DNA from: Actinomadura rudentiformis
GTDB taxonomy: Bacteria > Actinomycetota > Actinomycetes > Streptosporangiales > Streptosporangiaceae
Direction of reading: 5' to 3'
Assembly (NCBI RefSeq): GCF_008923185.1
Contig: NZ_WBMT01000014.1
Span: 62,001 to 126,000 of the forward strand
Length of the DNA: 64,000 bases
The notes beneath the pieces are model-generated. The model saw nothing but the letters and a program-made list of their open reading frames with translations. It had not been told where the DNA came from and made no database searches. Shown piece by piece: positions 50,847 to 60,784 of this stretch. Both the position numbers and the translations under genes were made by a program. Each line of letters opens with the position of its first letter. Within the stretch, counting starts at the first letter, position 1.

Positions 50847-51599
50847 TCACCAATCTCGCTCTGTCACCAACGTCTCGTACGTCACAGGTCTGCCGCCTGC
50901 GGCCACTGTCTGGTCGATTGCGGCGAATGCGGCACGGCGCAGTCCCGGCCTGGCGAGGTCGGCCGGGTGCAGGGCGATGCGGAACGGCATACGCGTACGC
51001 GAGAAAGTCCGGGACGCCTCGACCATCAAGTGAGCGCCCGTACGTTCGCCGAACCCGCCTGGCCGGTGCGAGAGCGCCGGCATACGGACGATCGGCCCGT
51101 CCGGGAGGCGGTGCACTGCCAGATGGCTCGTCCAGTAGGCGAATCCAAGGGCTGCCAGGGCACGCCGGGTCCCTGGAGAGGCCAGCCAGCCCGGAGGGGT
51201 GAACCCCACGACCCCGATGTCCGCGTCCGCGAGCATCTCCAGACCTGCACGAAGCCGTTCACGCGCCTGATCTTCGGTCAGGGACCAGAACTCTCCGGCG
51301 CCACGCGCCACCAGCTGGTTCACGTGGTGACGCCAGCGCGGGCCGCCGGGCACGCCCTCGTGCAGGAAGCCGTGCAACGCGAGCTCGTGCCCCCTGCCGA
51401 CGGCCTTGTGAAGGAACGACACCAGATCGGGCGCATCCGCCAGCCCAGGCCCGCCGCCGAACGGTCCGGGGATGAGGAGCAAGGTCGCCGGGACGCCCCG
51501 TTCGTCCAGATCGGACAGCCACTGGGCCACCGGCTCGGCGGTGCTCGCGGCCACATCGTGCACCGACACCACGAAGCGGAACTCGGCGCGCCCGCTCAC
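50847..51599 (-). CDS. Polysaccharide deacetylase-like protein (DUF2334 type)
   Basis: 250 residues from GTG 51599, which overlaps the upstream glycosyltransferase stop (GTGA) and has GAGGAGAG upstream. NodB-like barrel motifs: VSVHDVAAST (metal Asp), HELALHGFLHEG (two His), 'FTPPGWLASPGTRRAL' and RIALHPADLARP. Likely removes acetyl groups from a glycan intermediate made by the two flanking glycosyltransferases. Confidence 0.83.
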   Translation of the reverse strand: MSGRAEFRFVVSVHDVAASTAEPVAQWLSDLDERGVPATLLLIPGPFGGGPGLADAPDLVSFLHKAVGRGHELALHGFLHEGVPGGPRWRHHVNQLVARGAGEFWSLTEDQARERLRAGLEMLADADIGVVGFTPPGWLASPGTRRALAALGFAYWTSHLAVHRLPDGPIVRMPALSHRPGGFGERTGAHLMVEASRTFSRTRMPFRIALHPADLARPGLRRAAFAAIDQTVAAGGRPVTYETLVTERDW

Positions 51600-52792
51600 G
51601 CGGCACTCTCCTCTCGCGCATGATCGGCGGCGTTCCGACGTTCGGTCATCGAGCCCGTGAGCTCCCGGTAGTGCTCGATCAGCTCGTCGCACACGGCCGC
51701 CCAGCCGCGCCCCTGGACCGATTCCACGGCCCGGACCGCCATACGGCGGCGCAGGACGGGGTCGGCCACGAGCGTGTTCACGGCGGCCCGCATCTCGGTG
51801 GCGTCGTCCGGCGCGTACAGCAGCCCGTTGAAACCAGGCCGGACGAGGTCCAGCGGACCTCCCGCCGCGGGCGCCACCACTGGCACGCCGGAGGCCAAGG
51901 CCTCCTGGATGGCCTGGCAGAACGTCTCATCCGCGCCGGTGTGAACGAAGACGTCGAGCGATGCGATGAGCTCCGACAGTTCGGTGCCGGTGCGGAAGCC
52001 CGTGAAGACGGCCTCGGGCAACTGCCGTCTCAGCCGTTCCTCCTCGGGGCCGTCCCCGACGATCACGAGACGCGCTCCGGGGATGCCGACCAGGCGGGTG
52101 AGCATTCGGGGGCGCTTCTCAGCCGCGAGCCTCCCCACGTACCCCACGAGGACCTCACCAGTGGGCGCCAGGCGCGCGCGCAGGTCGGCCGAACGATGGT
52201 CAGGGTGGAACCGGCGACGATCGACCCCGCGTCCCCAGAGCGCCAGCCTGGGCACACCTCGTTGTTCGAGCTCTGCCAGTACGGGTGTGGATGGGGCGAG
52301 AGTGCGGTCAGTACGCCGGTGCAGGCGGCGCAGCCACCACCAGATGACCGAGCCGGTGCCGCGGAACCCGTACCGCCGCGCGAAACCGGCGATATCGGTC
52401 TGGAACACGGCCACGGACGGCACATCGAGCCTGCGGGCAGCGGCGGCACCTGACGTGCCCAATACCAACGGCGAGGCCAGATGCACGACATCCGGCTCGA
52501 ACTCCGCAAGCGCCGACATCACCCGGCGCGTAGGCAGCCCTAGGACGAACGATGGATAGAACGGCAGGGCGACGCCACGGACGTACCGCACCGGAGCCCC
52601 GGCATAGCAGTCCGGACCCTGCCGAGTCGCACCCGCGCTCCGGGGCCCCCGGCCGGGCGCGATGACGAGGGCCTCATGGCCCAGGGCCTCAAGGCGTTCG
52701 AGAACACGGCAGACCGAGTTGGTGACCCCGTTGACCTGGGGCAGGAACGACTCGGTCACGATGGCGACCTTCACGGCCGAGAGAGTGTCCAT
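51596..52792 (-). CDS. GT4 mannosyltransferase, MgtA/PimB-like
   Basis: 398 residues from 52792; GTG 52774 (VKVAIVTESF) is equally likely because relatives begin at that point, and neither has a ribosome site. Motifs: TESFLPQVNGVTNSVCRVLE, GPDCYAGAPVRYVRGVALPF, 'VHLASPLVLG', 'VGYVGRLAAEKRPRML', and the C-terminal 'ADETFCQAIQEALASGVPVV'. This pattern is typical of actinobacterial GDP-mannose-dependent alpha-mannosyltransferases acting on glycolipids. First gene of the three-gene glycan operon. Confidence 0.85.
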   Translation of the reverse strand: MDTLSAVKVAIVTESFLPQVNGVTNSVCRVLERLEALGHEALVIAPGRGPRSAGATRQGPDCYAGAPVRYVRGVALPFYPSFVLGLPTRRVMSALAEFEPDVVHLASPLVLGTSGAAAARRLDVPSVAVFQTDIAGFARRYGFRGTGSVIWWWLRRLHRRTDRTLAPSTPVLAELEQRGVPRLALWGRGVDRRRFHPDHRSADLRARLAPTGEVLVGYVGRLAAEKRPRMLTRLVGIPGARLVIVGDGPEEERLRRQLPEAVFTGFRTGTELSELIASLDVFVHTGADETFCQAIQEALASGVPVVAPAAGGPLDLVRPGFNGLLYAPDDATEMRAAVNTLVADPVLRRRMAVRAVESVQGRGWAAVCDELIEHYRELTGSMTERRNAADHAREESAA

Positions 52793-53025
52793 GCCGGCCG
52801 AAGTTCCGGTCGCGTTCGGACGCCGATTGGGGAAACTCCGCGCGAACGGAAGCCGTGTGGAGTCCGGATCATGTGGGCACGCAAAAGCGGACAGCTCCCG
52901 TCAATCCGGCATTCATCAACACCACCGGCGAACGTTCAGGACCCGCCCTAATCTCGGCGCAGCATCACCCTCCGCACAACATCGGCAACTGATCGTCCTC
53001 CTCACCCCCCTGACAGGAGACCTCG

Positions 53026-54189
53026 ATGGAACGCCGTCACTTCCTCCGCGCCTCGGTTCTCGGCACCGGCGCCGTCGCCTTCTCCGGGACGTTGTGGCAG
53101 AACGCCGCGCTCGCCGCCCCAGCACAGAACGCGCCCAGCCCCTACGGTCCGCTCCAGGCGGCCGACGCCCGCGGCATCCAGCTTCCAGCGGGCTTCACAA
53201 GCCAGATCGTCGCGCGTTCGCGGCAGACGGTCGCCGGCACCTCCTACACCTGGCATGACGCGCCTGACGGCGGCGCCTGCTTCGCGGACGGCACCGGCTG
53301 GATCTACGTCTCCAACGCCGAGGTCAGCAGCAGCGCGGGCGGGGGCGCCTCGATGTTGCGGTTCAACTCCTCGGGAACGGTGACGGGCGCGTCGCGGATC
53401 CTGTCGGGCACCAACCGCAACTGCGCCGGCGGCAAGACACCCTGGAACACCTGGCTGTCCTGCGAGGAAGTCGACACCGGCCGCGTCTGGGAGACGTACC
53501 CGTTCGGCGGTACGGCGGCGGCAAGGCCCGCCATGGGGCGCTTCAACCACGAGGCGGCGGCGGCCGATCCTGTACGGCAGGTCGTCTACCTCACCGAGGA
53601 CAAGAGCGACGGCTGCTTCTACCGGTTCGTGCCCAGCACATGGGGCGACCTGTCGACGGGGACACTGCAGGTACTCCGGGCGGGCACCGCCACGTCCGGC
53701 TCGTTCACGTGGGCAACGGTCCCGGACCCGGACGGCTCCCCTACCGCCACGCGCAACCAGGTGTCGGGCGCCAAGAGATTCAACGGCGGCGAGAGCTGCT
53801 ACTACGCGAACGACACGGTGTGGATCACGACCAAGGGCGACAACCGCGTCTGGCAGTTCAACCTCGCCAGCAGCACGTACGAGCTCGCCTACGACGACAA
53901 CCTCGTCAACCCGGGGCCGGCGCCGCTGACCGGCGTGGACAACGTCACCGGCTCGAGCTTCGGTGATCTCTATGTGGCCGAGGACGGCGGCAACATGGAG
54001 ATCTGCATGATCACCCCCGACGACAAGATCAGTGTCTTCCTGCGGATCAACGGGCAGTCGTCGTCGGAGATCTGCGGGCCCGCGTTCAACCCGGCCGGTG
54101 ACCGCCTGTACTTCTCCTCCCAGCGCGGCACATCCGGTTCGTCCTCGGGAGGGATCACCTATTGCGTCAGCGGCCCCTTCCGCACCTGA
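53026..54189 (+). CDS. Tat-exported PhoX-like (DUF839) protein
   Basis: 387 residues. Tat signal RRHFLRAS followed by a hydrophobic stretch and an ALAAP cleavage site. The mature part matches the PhoX/DUF839 beta-propeller: WNTWLSCEEV, 'RFNHEAAAADPVRQVVYLTED', 'DGCFYRFVP', 'CGPAFNPAGDRLYFSSQRG'. PhoX is a calcium/iron alkaline phosphatase; this is a short version, so phosphatase activity is plausible but not certain. Monocistronic. Confidence 0.85.
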   Translation: MERRHFLRASVLGTGAVAFSGTLWQNAALAAPAQNAPSPYGPLQAADARGIQLPAGFTSQIVARSRQTVAGTSYTWHDAPDGGACFADGTGWIYVSNAEVSSSAGGGASMLRFNSSGTVTGASRILSGTNRNCAGGKTPWNTWLSCEEVDTGRVWETYPFGGTAAARPAMGRFNHEAAAADPVRQVVYLTEDKSDGCFYRFVPSTWGDLSTGTLQVLRAGTATSGSFTWATVPDPDGSPTATRNQVSGAKRFNGGESCYYANDTVWITTKGDNRVWQFNLASSTYELAYDDNLVNPGPAPLTGVDNVTGSSFGDLYVAEDGGNMEICMITPDDKISVFLRINGQSSSEICGPAFNPAGDRLYFSSQRGTSGSSSGGITYCVSGPFRT

Positions 54190-54230
54190 GTCAAGAACGA
54201 CGGAAAACCGGCGGCCGGAAAGGCCGCTGA

Positions 54231-55565
54231 ATGTCCGACCCTGCCGATAGTTTCGACAATGTGAGCGATCGATGGGGGCGGGAGCAGGTGCTCGGCCTGG
54301 CGCCGGACCCGGCGGCGGCCCAGGCCGCCGGTGGCGTGGCCAGACCGGCCAAATGGAGCGAAACGGGCACCGATGGAGAGGCGGTCTGGGGCGAGTGTCA
54401 GGGCAGTGGTAAAAGCGTCTATCGCACGTGCGCCGATCTGACCGAGCCCGCATTCCGGTGTTCGTGCCCGAGCCGCAAATTCCCGTGTAAGCACGCCCTC
54501 GGTCTCCTGCTGTTGTGGAGCGACGGAACGGTCGGCGCCGGGCCTCGTCCAGGCTGGGCCGCCGAATGGCTCCACGAACGGCGCGAGCGGGCCGAGAAGT
54601 CCGCCGAACGCAAGGCGGCCGCGGGCACAGAGGCCAAGACCAAAGATCCCAAGACCGCCGAGCGGCGCGAGCGCCGCGTCGACGACGGCCTCGCCGAGCT
54701 CGACCAGTGGCTGCGCGACCAGGTGACACACGGGCTCGCGCAGGCCGAGAAGGCCCCTTACCGGATGTGGGACGACGTCGCCCGGCGGCTGGTCGACGCG
54801 CAGGCGAGCGCGCTGGCGGGCCAGGTCCGCGGCCTGGCCGCCGTGCCACGGCAGCCGGGCTGGCCCGATCGCCTGCTGGAGGAGTACGCCCTGATGCGGC
54901 TGCTCGTCCGGGCGCACCAGCGGCGTGACCGGCTGCCCCAGGAGTTGCGCGACACCGTGCGGTCGCGGGTCGGGTTCACGCTCGCGCAGGACGAGGTGCT
55001 GGCCCAGGGCGAGCGGGTCCGTGACCGGTGGTACGTGGCGGGCGTGCACGACTCCGAGCAGGACCGGCTGACCACGCGGCGGGTGTGGCTGCGCGGCCGT
55101 GAGAGCGGGCGGCCCGCGCTGGTGCTGTCGTTCGGGGTGCCCGGGCGGCCACTGGACGTGTCGCTGGTGGTCGGCACCGAGGTCGAGGCGGAGCTGGCGT
55201 TCTATCCGGGTGCCCAGCCGCTGCGGGCCCTGGTGGCCGAACGGCTCGGCACCACCGCGGCGGCGACCCCGGACGGGACGTCCATCCGCGAGTTCCTGGC
55301 CGAGCACGCGGCGGCCCTGGCCCGCGACCCGTGGCTCGCCCGTTGGCCTGCGGTGCTCGGTTCCGTACGCCTGGCGCGGTCGGCCCCGGCGGCCCTGCAC
55401 GTCGTCGATGCCGATGGCGACTCGCTCCCCCTCCGGCCGACCGACCCGTGGCGGCTGCTGGCCGTCTCGGGCGGCGCCCCGTTCACGCTCGTCGGAGAAT
55501 GGGGCCCGCGGGGGCTCCGCCCGCTGTCGGCCTGGCACGAAGACGAGGGGGTCGTGATCCTGTGA
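54231..55565 (+). CDS. SWIM zinc-finger protein of MoxR/VWA operon
   Basis: 444 residues. The SWIM finger is complete: Cys77, Cys79, Cys86, His88 (RCSCPSRKFPCKHALGL). The rest is helix-rich with a charged segment at about 115-150 and no recognised enzyme motif. SWIM fingers bind DNA or proteins. First of five genes whose ends touch or overlap (SWIM, DUF5691, MoxR, DUF5682, VWA); its stop overlaps the DUF5691 GTG start. Confidence 0.85.
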   Translation: MSDPADSFDNVSDRWGREQVLGLAPDPAAAQAAGGVARPAKWSETGTDGEAVWGECQGSGKSVYRTCADLTEPAFRCSCPSRKFPCKHALGLLLLWSDGTVGAGPRPGWAAEWLHERRERAEKSAERKAAAGTEAKTKDPKTAERRERRVDDGLAELDQWLRDQVTHGLAQAEKAPYRMWDDVARRLVDAQASALAGQVRGLAAVPRQPGWPDRLLEEYALMRLLVRAHQRRDRLPQELRDTVRSRVGFTLAQDEVLAQGERVRDRWYVAGVHDSEQDRLTTRRVWLRGRESGRPALVLSFGVPGRPLDVSLVVGTEVEAELAFYPGAQPLRALVAERLGTTAAATPDGTSIREFLAEHAAALARDPWLARWPAVLGSVRLARSAPAALHVVDADGDSLPLRPTDPWRLLAVSGGAPFTLVGEWGPRGLRPLSAWHEDEGVVIL

Positions 55566-57244
55566 GCACCTGGAACGAGCACGTCACCGCCGCCCTCCTG
55601 GGCACCCAACGCCGCCCCGCCCCGGTCCTCGCCGATCATCCGGCGACCGGCCAGACCGCCCAGGAGCCCGCGGAGCAGGCGGGTCGGCTGCTCGATCAGG
55701 CCGCCCTGCTGACCGTTCAACGGCGTGCGGGTCACCGACCGAGCGGGGCCGCCATGGGCGGGCTCGACACTGCCGGGCTCGGCACAGGCGAGGCCGGGAC
55801 GGGCCAGTCTGCGGCGGCGGGCGCGCCCGCGTTGATCGCGCCCGCCCCGGCGGAGGACGTTCCGGCGGCGTCCGACGCCGCAGCGGGACGGCTGGCCCGC
55901 ATCCTGCGGGGCGAGCAGATCAGAGTGCTGCCCGAGTGGCTCGAGGCGGCGGCGGCCAACGGGCTCCGCGTACCCGCGCGGCTGCTGCCCGAGCTGCTCG
56001 AAAAGGGGCGCAGCGACCGGATGTTGCGGCCCGCGATCGTCCGGGCGGCCGGGCGGCGCGGCGTGTGGCTCGCGCTCCAGAACACCGACTGGGCCTATCT
56101 CGTCGGGGCTGGGGACGATCCCGGCGGCGGTCCGGACGTGTGGCAGACCGGCACGCGCAACCAGCGGGTCGCCCACCTGATCCGCCTACGCGGCACCGAC
56201 CCGGCGGGAGCGCGGGAGGCGCTGCGGGAGACCTGGGCCAAGGAGCCCGCGCCGGACCGCGCCGCGTTCCTCGCGACCTTCGAGCACGGCCTGTCGGCGG
56301 ACGACGAGGAGTTCCTGGAAGAGGCCCTGGAAGATCGCGGCAAGGACGTCCGGCAGCTCGCCTCGGACCTGCTCGCACGGCTCCCGGGCTCGGCCTACGG
56401 GCGGCGAATGGCGGTCCGGGCGCGTGAATGCGTCCGGCCGGAGGTCCGGACCGTACGGGGTCGCCGGCAGACCTGGGTCGTGGTCGAGGCGCCGCACGAG
56501 CACGACGAGGACATGGCGCGCGACGGCGTGCCGTTCCACCCCACCGGCTCGTTCGCGCCGGGAGGCCGGGCGGGCGGGCCGGTCGGCGCCCGCGCCGGAT
56601 GGCTGCGGGAGATCCTCGCCCGGACGCCGCTGACCACCTGGACCGAGCTGTTCGGCCAGCCGCCCATGGAGATCGTCTGCCTGCCCGTCGCGGACGCCGT
56701 CGACCGGGACGCACGCGGCGCCCGTGACGTGCACATCGGCTGGGCGCGCGCCGCCCTGCGCCAGCGCGACGCCGAATGGGCCCGCGCGCTGCTCAAGGGC
56801 GGCGTGGTCGTGGACGAGCCGGAGGCGCTCGCCGATCTCCTCGCGATCCTGCCCGCGGCCGAGCGCGACGCCGCCGCGGCCGGGCTGATCCGGTGGGTGG
56901 AGGGCAATCCCGATCTGCTGCGCGTTCTCGAGCGCATCCCGGGGCCCTGGTCGGGCGAGCTGGCCGACGCGGTCGTCGCGACGCTCGCCGGCGCCGCCGA
57001 ACGTTCCTCCCAGCGCTACGAGCACACCCTCACCCAGCTGTGCAGGCTCGCCGACCAGCGCCTCGTTCCCGAGGCAGGCCCCCGCCTGGAAGCGCTCGCG
57101 CACCGCCTCGCCACCGAATCGGGCACCGGCGGCGGCACGTCCGGGCGCGTCGTCGGCTCGGGAACGGTCGCGACGCGCGCCTTGCACGAACTGACCGAGA
57201 CCCTGCGTTTCCGCCACGAGATGCTGAAGGAGCTTTCCGCGTGA
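55562..57244 (+). CDS. DUF5691 family protein
   Basis: 560 residues from GTG 55562, overlapping the SWIM stop (GTGA). Starts STWNEHVTAALLGTQRRP, has an Ala/Gly-rich variable segment at about 60-110, then alpha-helical repeat-like sequence (LPELLEKGRSDRMLRPAI, 'LLARLPGSAYGRRMAVRA'), suggestive of a HEAT-like scaffold. Known only as a conserved partner of SWIM and MoxR/VWA genes. Its stop overlaps the MoxR GTG start. Confidence 0.78.
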   Translation: MSTWNEHVTAALLGTQRRPAPVLADHPATGQTAQEPAEQAGRLLDQAALLTVQRRAGHRPSGAAMGGLDTAGLGTGEAGTGQSAAAGAPALIAPAPAEDVPAASDAAAGRLARILRGEQIRVLPEWLEAAAANGLRVPARLLPELLEKGRSDRMLRPAIVRAAGRRGVWLALQNTDWAYLVGAGDDPGGGPDVWQTGTRNQRVAHLIRLRGTDPAGAREALRETWAKEPAPDRAAFLATFEHGLSADDEEFLEEALEDRGKDVRQLASDLLARLPGSAYGRRMAVRARECVRPEVRTVRGRRQTWVVVEAPHEHDEDMARDGVPFHPTGSFAPGGRAGGPVGARAGWLREILARTPLTTWTELFGQPPMEIVCLPVADAVDRDARGARDVHIGWARAALRQRDAEWARALLKGGVVVDEPEALADLLAILPAAERDAAAAGLIRWVEGNPDLLRVLERIPGPWSGELADAVVATLAGAAERSSQRYEHTLTQLCRLADQRLVPEAGPRLEALAHRLATESGTGGGTSGRVVGSGTVATRALHELTETLRFRHEMLKELSA

Positions 57245-58365
57245 CATCGGATCGCGTGACACCCGATATCCAAGCCGGCGTCATCGACGCCACCGTGCTC
57301 AGGCCGCATGCCGAGCAGGAGTACGCCGGTGAGCTGGCCCGCCTGGCCGAGCACGACGACCGGCCGCGCCCGCCCGGCTGGCGGTTGTCACCGTGGGCGG
57401 TCACCACGTACCTCCTCGGCGGGACGTTGCCGGACGGCTCGCAGATCAGCCCCAAGTACATCGGCCCGCGGCGGCTGATGGAGGTCGCCGTGGCGACGCT
57501 GGCCACCGACCGGGCCCTGCTGCTGCTCGGCGTTCCCGGCACCGCCAAGACCTGGGTGTCCGAGCACCTGGCCGCCGCCGTCAGCGGCGACTCGACCTTG
57601 CTGGTGCAGGGCACGGCGGGCACGGCCGAAGAGGCGGTCCGCTACGGGTGGAACTACGCGCGCCTCCTCGCCGAAGGCCCGTCCGAGCGGGCCCTGGTGG
57701 AGAGCCCGCTGATGCGTGCCATGCGCACCGGCGCCGTCGCCCGGATCGAAGAGCTCACCCGAATGCCCAGCGACGTCCAGGACACGCTGATCACGATCCT
57801 GTCCGAGAAGACCCTCCCCGTGCCCGAGCTCAACACCGAGGTCCAGGCGCGCAAGGGCTTCACGGTCATCGCCACCGCCAACGACCGTGACCGCGGCGTC
57901 AACGAACTGTCCAGCGCGCTGCGCCGCCGGTTCAACACGGTGGTGCTGCCGCTGCCCGACACGGTGGACGACGAGGTGGACATCGTCGCGCGCCGCGTCG
58001 ACCAGCTCGGCACCGCCCTCGAACTGCCCGACGCCCCGGCCGGGCTGGAGGAGATCCGCCGGGTCGTGACCGTCTTCCGCGAGCTGCGCGGCGGGCTCAC
58101 CAGCGACGGCCGCACCAAGCTCAAGTCCCCGTCCGGCACGCTCAGCACCGCCGAGGCCATCTCCGTGATCACCAGCGGGCTCGCGCTGGCGGCGCACTTC
58201 GGCGACGGCGTGCTGCGCGCCGCCGACGTCGCGGGCGGCATCGTGGGCGCCGTCGTCCAGGACCCGGTGTCCGACCGCGTGGTCTGGCAGGAATACCTGG
58301 AGACCGTCGTCCGCGAACGCCCCGAGTGGCTCGACTTCTACCGCGCCTGCCGGGAGGTCTCCTGA
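57241..58365 (+). CDS. MoxR-type AAA+ ATPase of SWIM/VWA operon
   Basis: 374 residues from GTG 57241 (GTGA overlap with DUF5691). Walker A GVPGTAKTWVSEHLA at about 97-111, Walker B region 'GAVARIEELTRMPSDVQDTL', sensor 'VIATANDRDRGVNELSSALRRRF'. It is a different subfamily from the MoxR at 45039. MoxR ATPases of this type load or remodel VWA proteins; the VWA protein is encoded two genes further on. Confidence 0.88.
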   Translation: MTSDRVTPDIQAGVIDATVLRPHAEQEYAGELARLAEHDDRPRPPGWRLSPWAVTTYLLGGTLPDGSQISPKYIGPRRLMEVAVATLATDRALLLLGVPGTAKTWVSEHLAAAVSGDSTLLVQGTAGTAEEAVRYGWNYARLLAEGPSERALVESPLMRAMRTGAVARIEELTRMPSDVQDTLITILSEKTLPVPELNTEVQARKGFTVIATANDRDRGVNELSSALRRRFNTVVLPLPDTVDDEVDIVARRVDQLGTALELPDAPAGLEEIRRVVTVFRELRGGLTSDGRTKLKSPSGTLSTAEAISVITSGLALAAHFGDGVLRAADVAGGIVGAVVQDPVSDRVVWQEYLETVVRERPEWLDFYRACREVS

Positions 58366-58367
58366 CC

Positions 58368-60782
58368 ATGGGCGCACAGGTCGAGGTGTACGGGATCCGG
58401 CATCACGGTCCCGGCTCGGCACGGGCGGTCCGGCGGGCGCTGGAGGACTTCAAGCCCGACGCGGTCCTCATCGAGGGCCCGCCGGAGGCCGACCCGCTCA
58501 TCGAGCTGGCCGGCGACCCCGGCATGGTCCCGCCGGTGGCCCTGCTGGCCTACGCACCCGGCAAGGCCCCGGTGGACGACGCCGAGGGCTCCGACCGCCA
58601 GGCCGCCTTCTGGCCGTTCGCCGAGTTCAGCCCCGAGTGGCAAGCGATCCGCCACGCCCTGGGCACCGGTGTCCCCGTCCGCTTCTGCGACCTGCCCGCC
58701 GCCCACCAGCTCGTTCCGTCCACTCCCGAGACGGCAGCCGACACGCCCGACGACAACGGACCGGCCGGCACCAGCGAACCATTGGACACCGGCCAACCGC
58801 CCCACACCGGCCAACCGCCCGACACCGGCCAACCGCCCGACACCAGCGAACCTCCGGACGGTGGGGAGCCGAAGTTGACAGCCGAGCAGCGGATCCGGCT
58901 TGACCCGCTGGGATGGCTGGCCAAGGCGGCCGGGTACGACGACGCCGAGCGGTGGTGGGACGACGTCGTTGAGCATCGGGACGACGGGCCGTCGCCGTTC
59001 CCGGCGATCGCGGAGGCGATGGCCGAGCTGCGCGAGCAGCTGGCCGCGTTGCCCGGGGCCGAGGTGACCGGTGCGCTGCCGTCCGGCTACCTGCGGCGTG
59101 AGGAGCAGCGCGAGGCCTACATGCGCCGGACGCTGCGGCGCACGCTCAAGGAGGGGTACGAGCGGGTCGCGGTGGTGTGCGGCGCGTGGCATGTCCCGGC
59201 GCTGCAGGCGAAGGTCGCCGCGTCCAAGGACGAGCAGGTGCTCCGGGGGCTGTCCAAGACCAAGGTCGCGATGACCTGGGTGCCGTGGACGCACGGCCGC
59301 CTGGCCAACCGTTCGGGTTACGGGGCGGGTGTGCGATCACCGGGCTGGTGCCACCACCTGTTCGCGGCGCCGGACCGGCCGATCGAGCGGTGGCTGACCG
59401 ACGCGGCACGGGTGTTGCGCGAGGAAGATCTGCACGTCTCATCCGCACATGTCATCGAGGCGGTACGGCTCGCGGAGGCGCTCGCGGCGCTGCGCGGCCG
59501 TCCGCTGGCGGGGCTCGATGAGGTCACCGAGGCGACGCGGGCCGTGCTGTGCGAGGGCGCGGACCTGCCGGTCGAGCTGATCCAGCGCAAGATGGTCGTG
59601 GGTGAACGGCTCGGAGCCGTCCCCGAGCGCACCCCCATGGTGCCGTTGCAGCGTGACCTTCAGGCCGAGCAGCGGCGCCTGCGTCTCAAGCCGTCCGCGC
59701 TCGACAAGGAGCAGGATCTCGACCTGCGCAAGCCCATCGACCTCGAACGGAGCCACCTGCTCCACCGGCTGCGCCTGCTCAACGTCGACTGGGGCGTGCC
59801 TGCCGAAGGCAACGGCAGGACGTCCAAGGGCACGTTCCGCGAGACGTGGACGCTGATGTGGCGCCCGGAGTTCGACGTGGAGCTCATCGAGGCGAGCGCG
59901 TGGGGCACCACCGTGCACGGCGCGGCGTCCGCGCGCGCCGAGGCGATGGCCGCACAGGCGGAGACCCTTGCCGAGCTCACGTCGGTCGCCGAACGCTGCC
60001 TGCTGGCCGATCTCGGCGACGCGCTGCCGAAGGTGATGCGATCACTGGCCGACCGGGCCGCGGTCGACACCGATGTCGCGCACCTGATGTCCGCGCTGCC
60101 GTCCCTGGTCCGCGCGCTGCGGTACGGCGACGTGCGAGGCACCGGCACGGGTCCGCTGCAGTCGGTCGTGGACACGCTCGTGGTCCGCATCTGCGTGGGG
60201 CTGCCACCGGCCGTCGCGGGGCTGGACGACGGCGCCGCCCGGGAGCTGCTCGGCCATGTCGACGCGGTCCACGGCGGGCTGGCCCTGCTCGGCGCCCACG
60301 AGCACAGTGAACGGTGGCGCCGCACCCTGCGGGGTCTCGTCGACCGCCAGGACCTGCACGGCCTGCTCGAAGGCCGCCTCACCCGGCTGCTCCAAGACGC
60401 CGGGCTGCTGCAGGACGTGCCCGACCGCATGGCGCGCGCCGTGTCGGTCGGCACCGCGCCGGACCGGGCGGCCTCGTGGATCGAGGGATTCCTGTCGGGC
60501 GGCGGCCTGATCCTGGTGCACGACGAGGAGCTGCTGCGCCTGGTCGACGGCTGGATCACCGGCCTCGGCGGCGACTCGTTCACCGACGTCCTGCCGCTGC
60601 TGCGCCGCACGTTCGGGGCGTACGCCACCGCGGAGCGCCGCGCGATCGGCGAGCGGGCGCGCCGCCTCGGCACCGCGCCCGCGCAGGGCCACCGCCCGGA
60701 CGGCGATGACGACGACCTCGACCTCGAACGCGCCGCGCCCGCAGTGGCGACGGCCCGGCGGATCCTCGGCTGGGAGGCCTGA
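58368..60782 (+). CDS. DUF5682 family protein
   Basis: 804 residues from the ATG at 58368 with GGGAGG upstream. Strong N-terminal motif VYGIRHHGPGSARAVRRAL and LIEGPPEADPLIEL, a middle Thr/Gly/Gln/Pro tandem repeat (TGQPPDTGQPPD-type units, 58790-58860), then conserved 'GYERVAVVCGAWHVPAL' and 'MTWVPWTHGRLANRSGYGAG'. The His and Asp/Glu-rich N-terminal motifs suggest a hydrolase-like active site, unproven. Two bases separate it from the MoxR stop and two from the VWA start, so it is co-translated. Confidence 0.82.
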   Translation: MGAQVEVYGIRHHGPGSARAVRRALEDFKPDAVLIEGPPEADPLIELAGDPGMVPPVALLAYAPGKAPVDDAEGSDRQAAFWPFAEFSPEWQAIRHALGTGVPVRFCDLPAAHQLVPSTPETAADTPDDNGPAGTSEPLDTGQPPHTGQPPDTGQPPDTSEPPDGGEPKLTAEQRIRLDPLGWLAKAAGYDDAERWWDDVVEHRDDGPSPFPAIAEAMAELREQLAALPGAEVTGALPSGYLRREEQREAYMRRTLRRTLKEGYERVAVVCGAWHVPALQAKVAASKDEQVLRGLSKTKVAMTWVPWTHGRLANRSGYGAGVRSPGWCHHLFAAPDRPIERWLTDAARVLREEDLHVSSAHVIEAVRLAEALAALRGRPLAGLDEVTEATRAVLCEGADLPVELIQRKMVVGERLGAVPERTPMVPLQRDLQAEQRRLRLKPSALDKEQDLDLRKPIDLERSHLLHRLRLLNVDWGVPAEGNGRTSKGTFRETWTLMWRPEFDVELIEASAWGTTVHGAASARAEAMAAQAETLAELTSVAERCLLADLGDALPKVMRSLADRAAVDTDVAHLMSALPSLVRALRYGDVRGTGTGPLQSVVDTLVVRICVGLPPAVAGLDDGAARELLGHVDAVHGGLALLGAHEHSERWRRTLRGLVDRQDLHGLLEGRLTRLLQDAGLLQDVPDRMARAVSVGTAPDRAASWIEGFLSGGGLILVHDEELLRLVDGWITGLGGDSFTDVLPLLRRTFGAYATAERRAIGERARRLGTAPAQGHRPDGDDDDLDLERAAPAVATARRILGWEA

Positions 60783-60784
60783 AC

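Noticed and set aside
52905..52945. PHO box upstream of the PhoX-like gene
   Set aside because: TTCATC (52912) and TTCAGG (52935) are 23 bases apart, not a multiple of 11, and the middle unit does not match.
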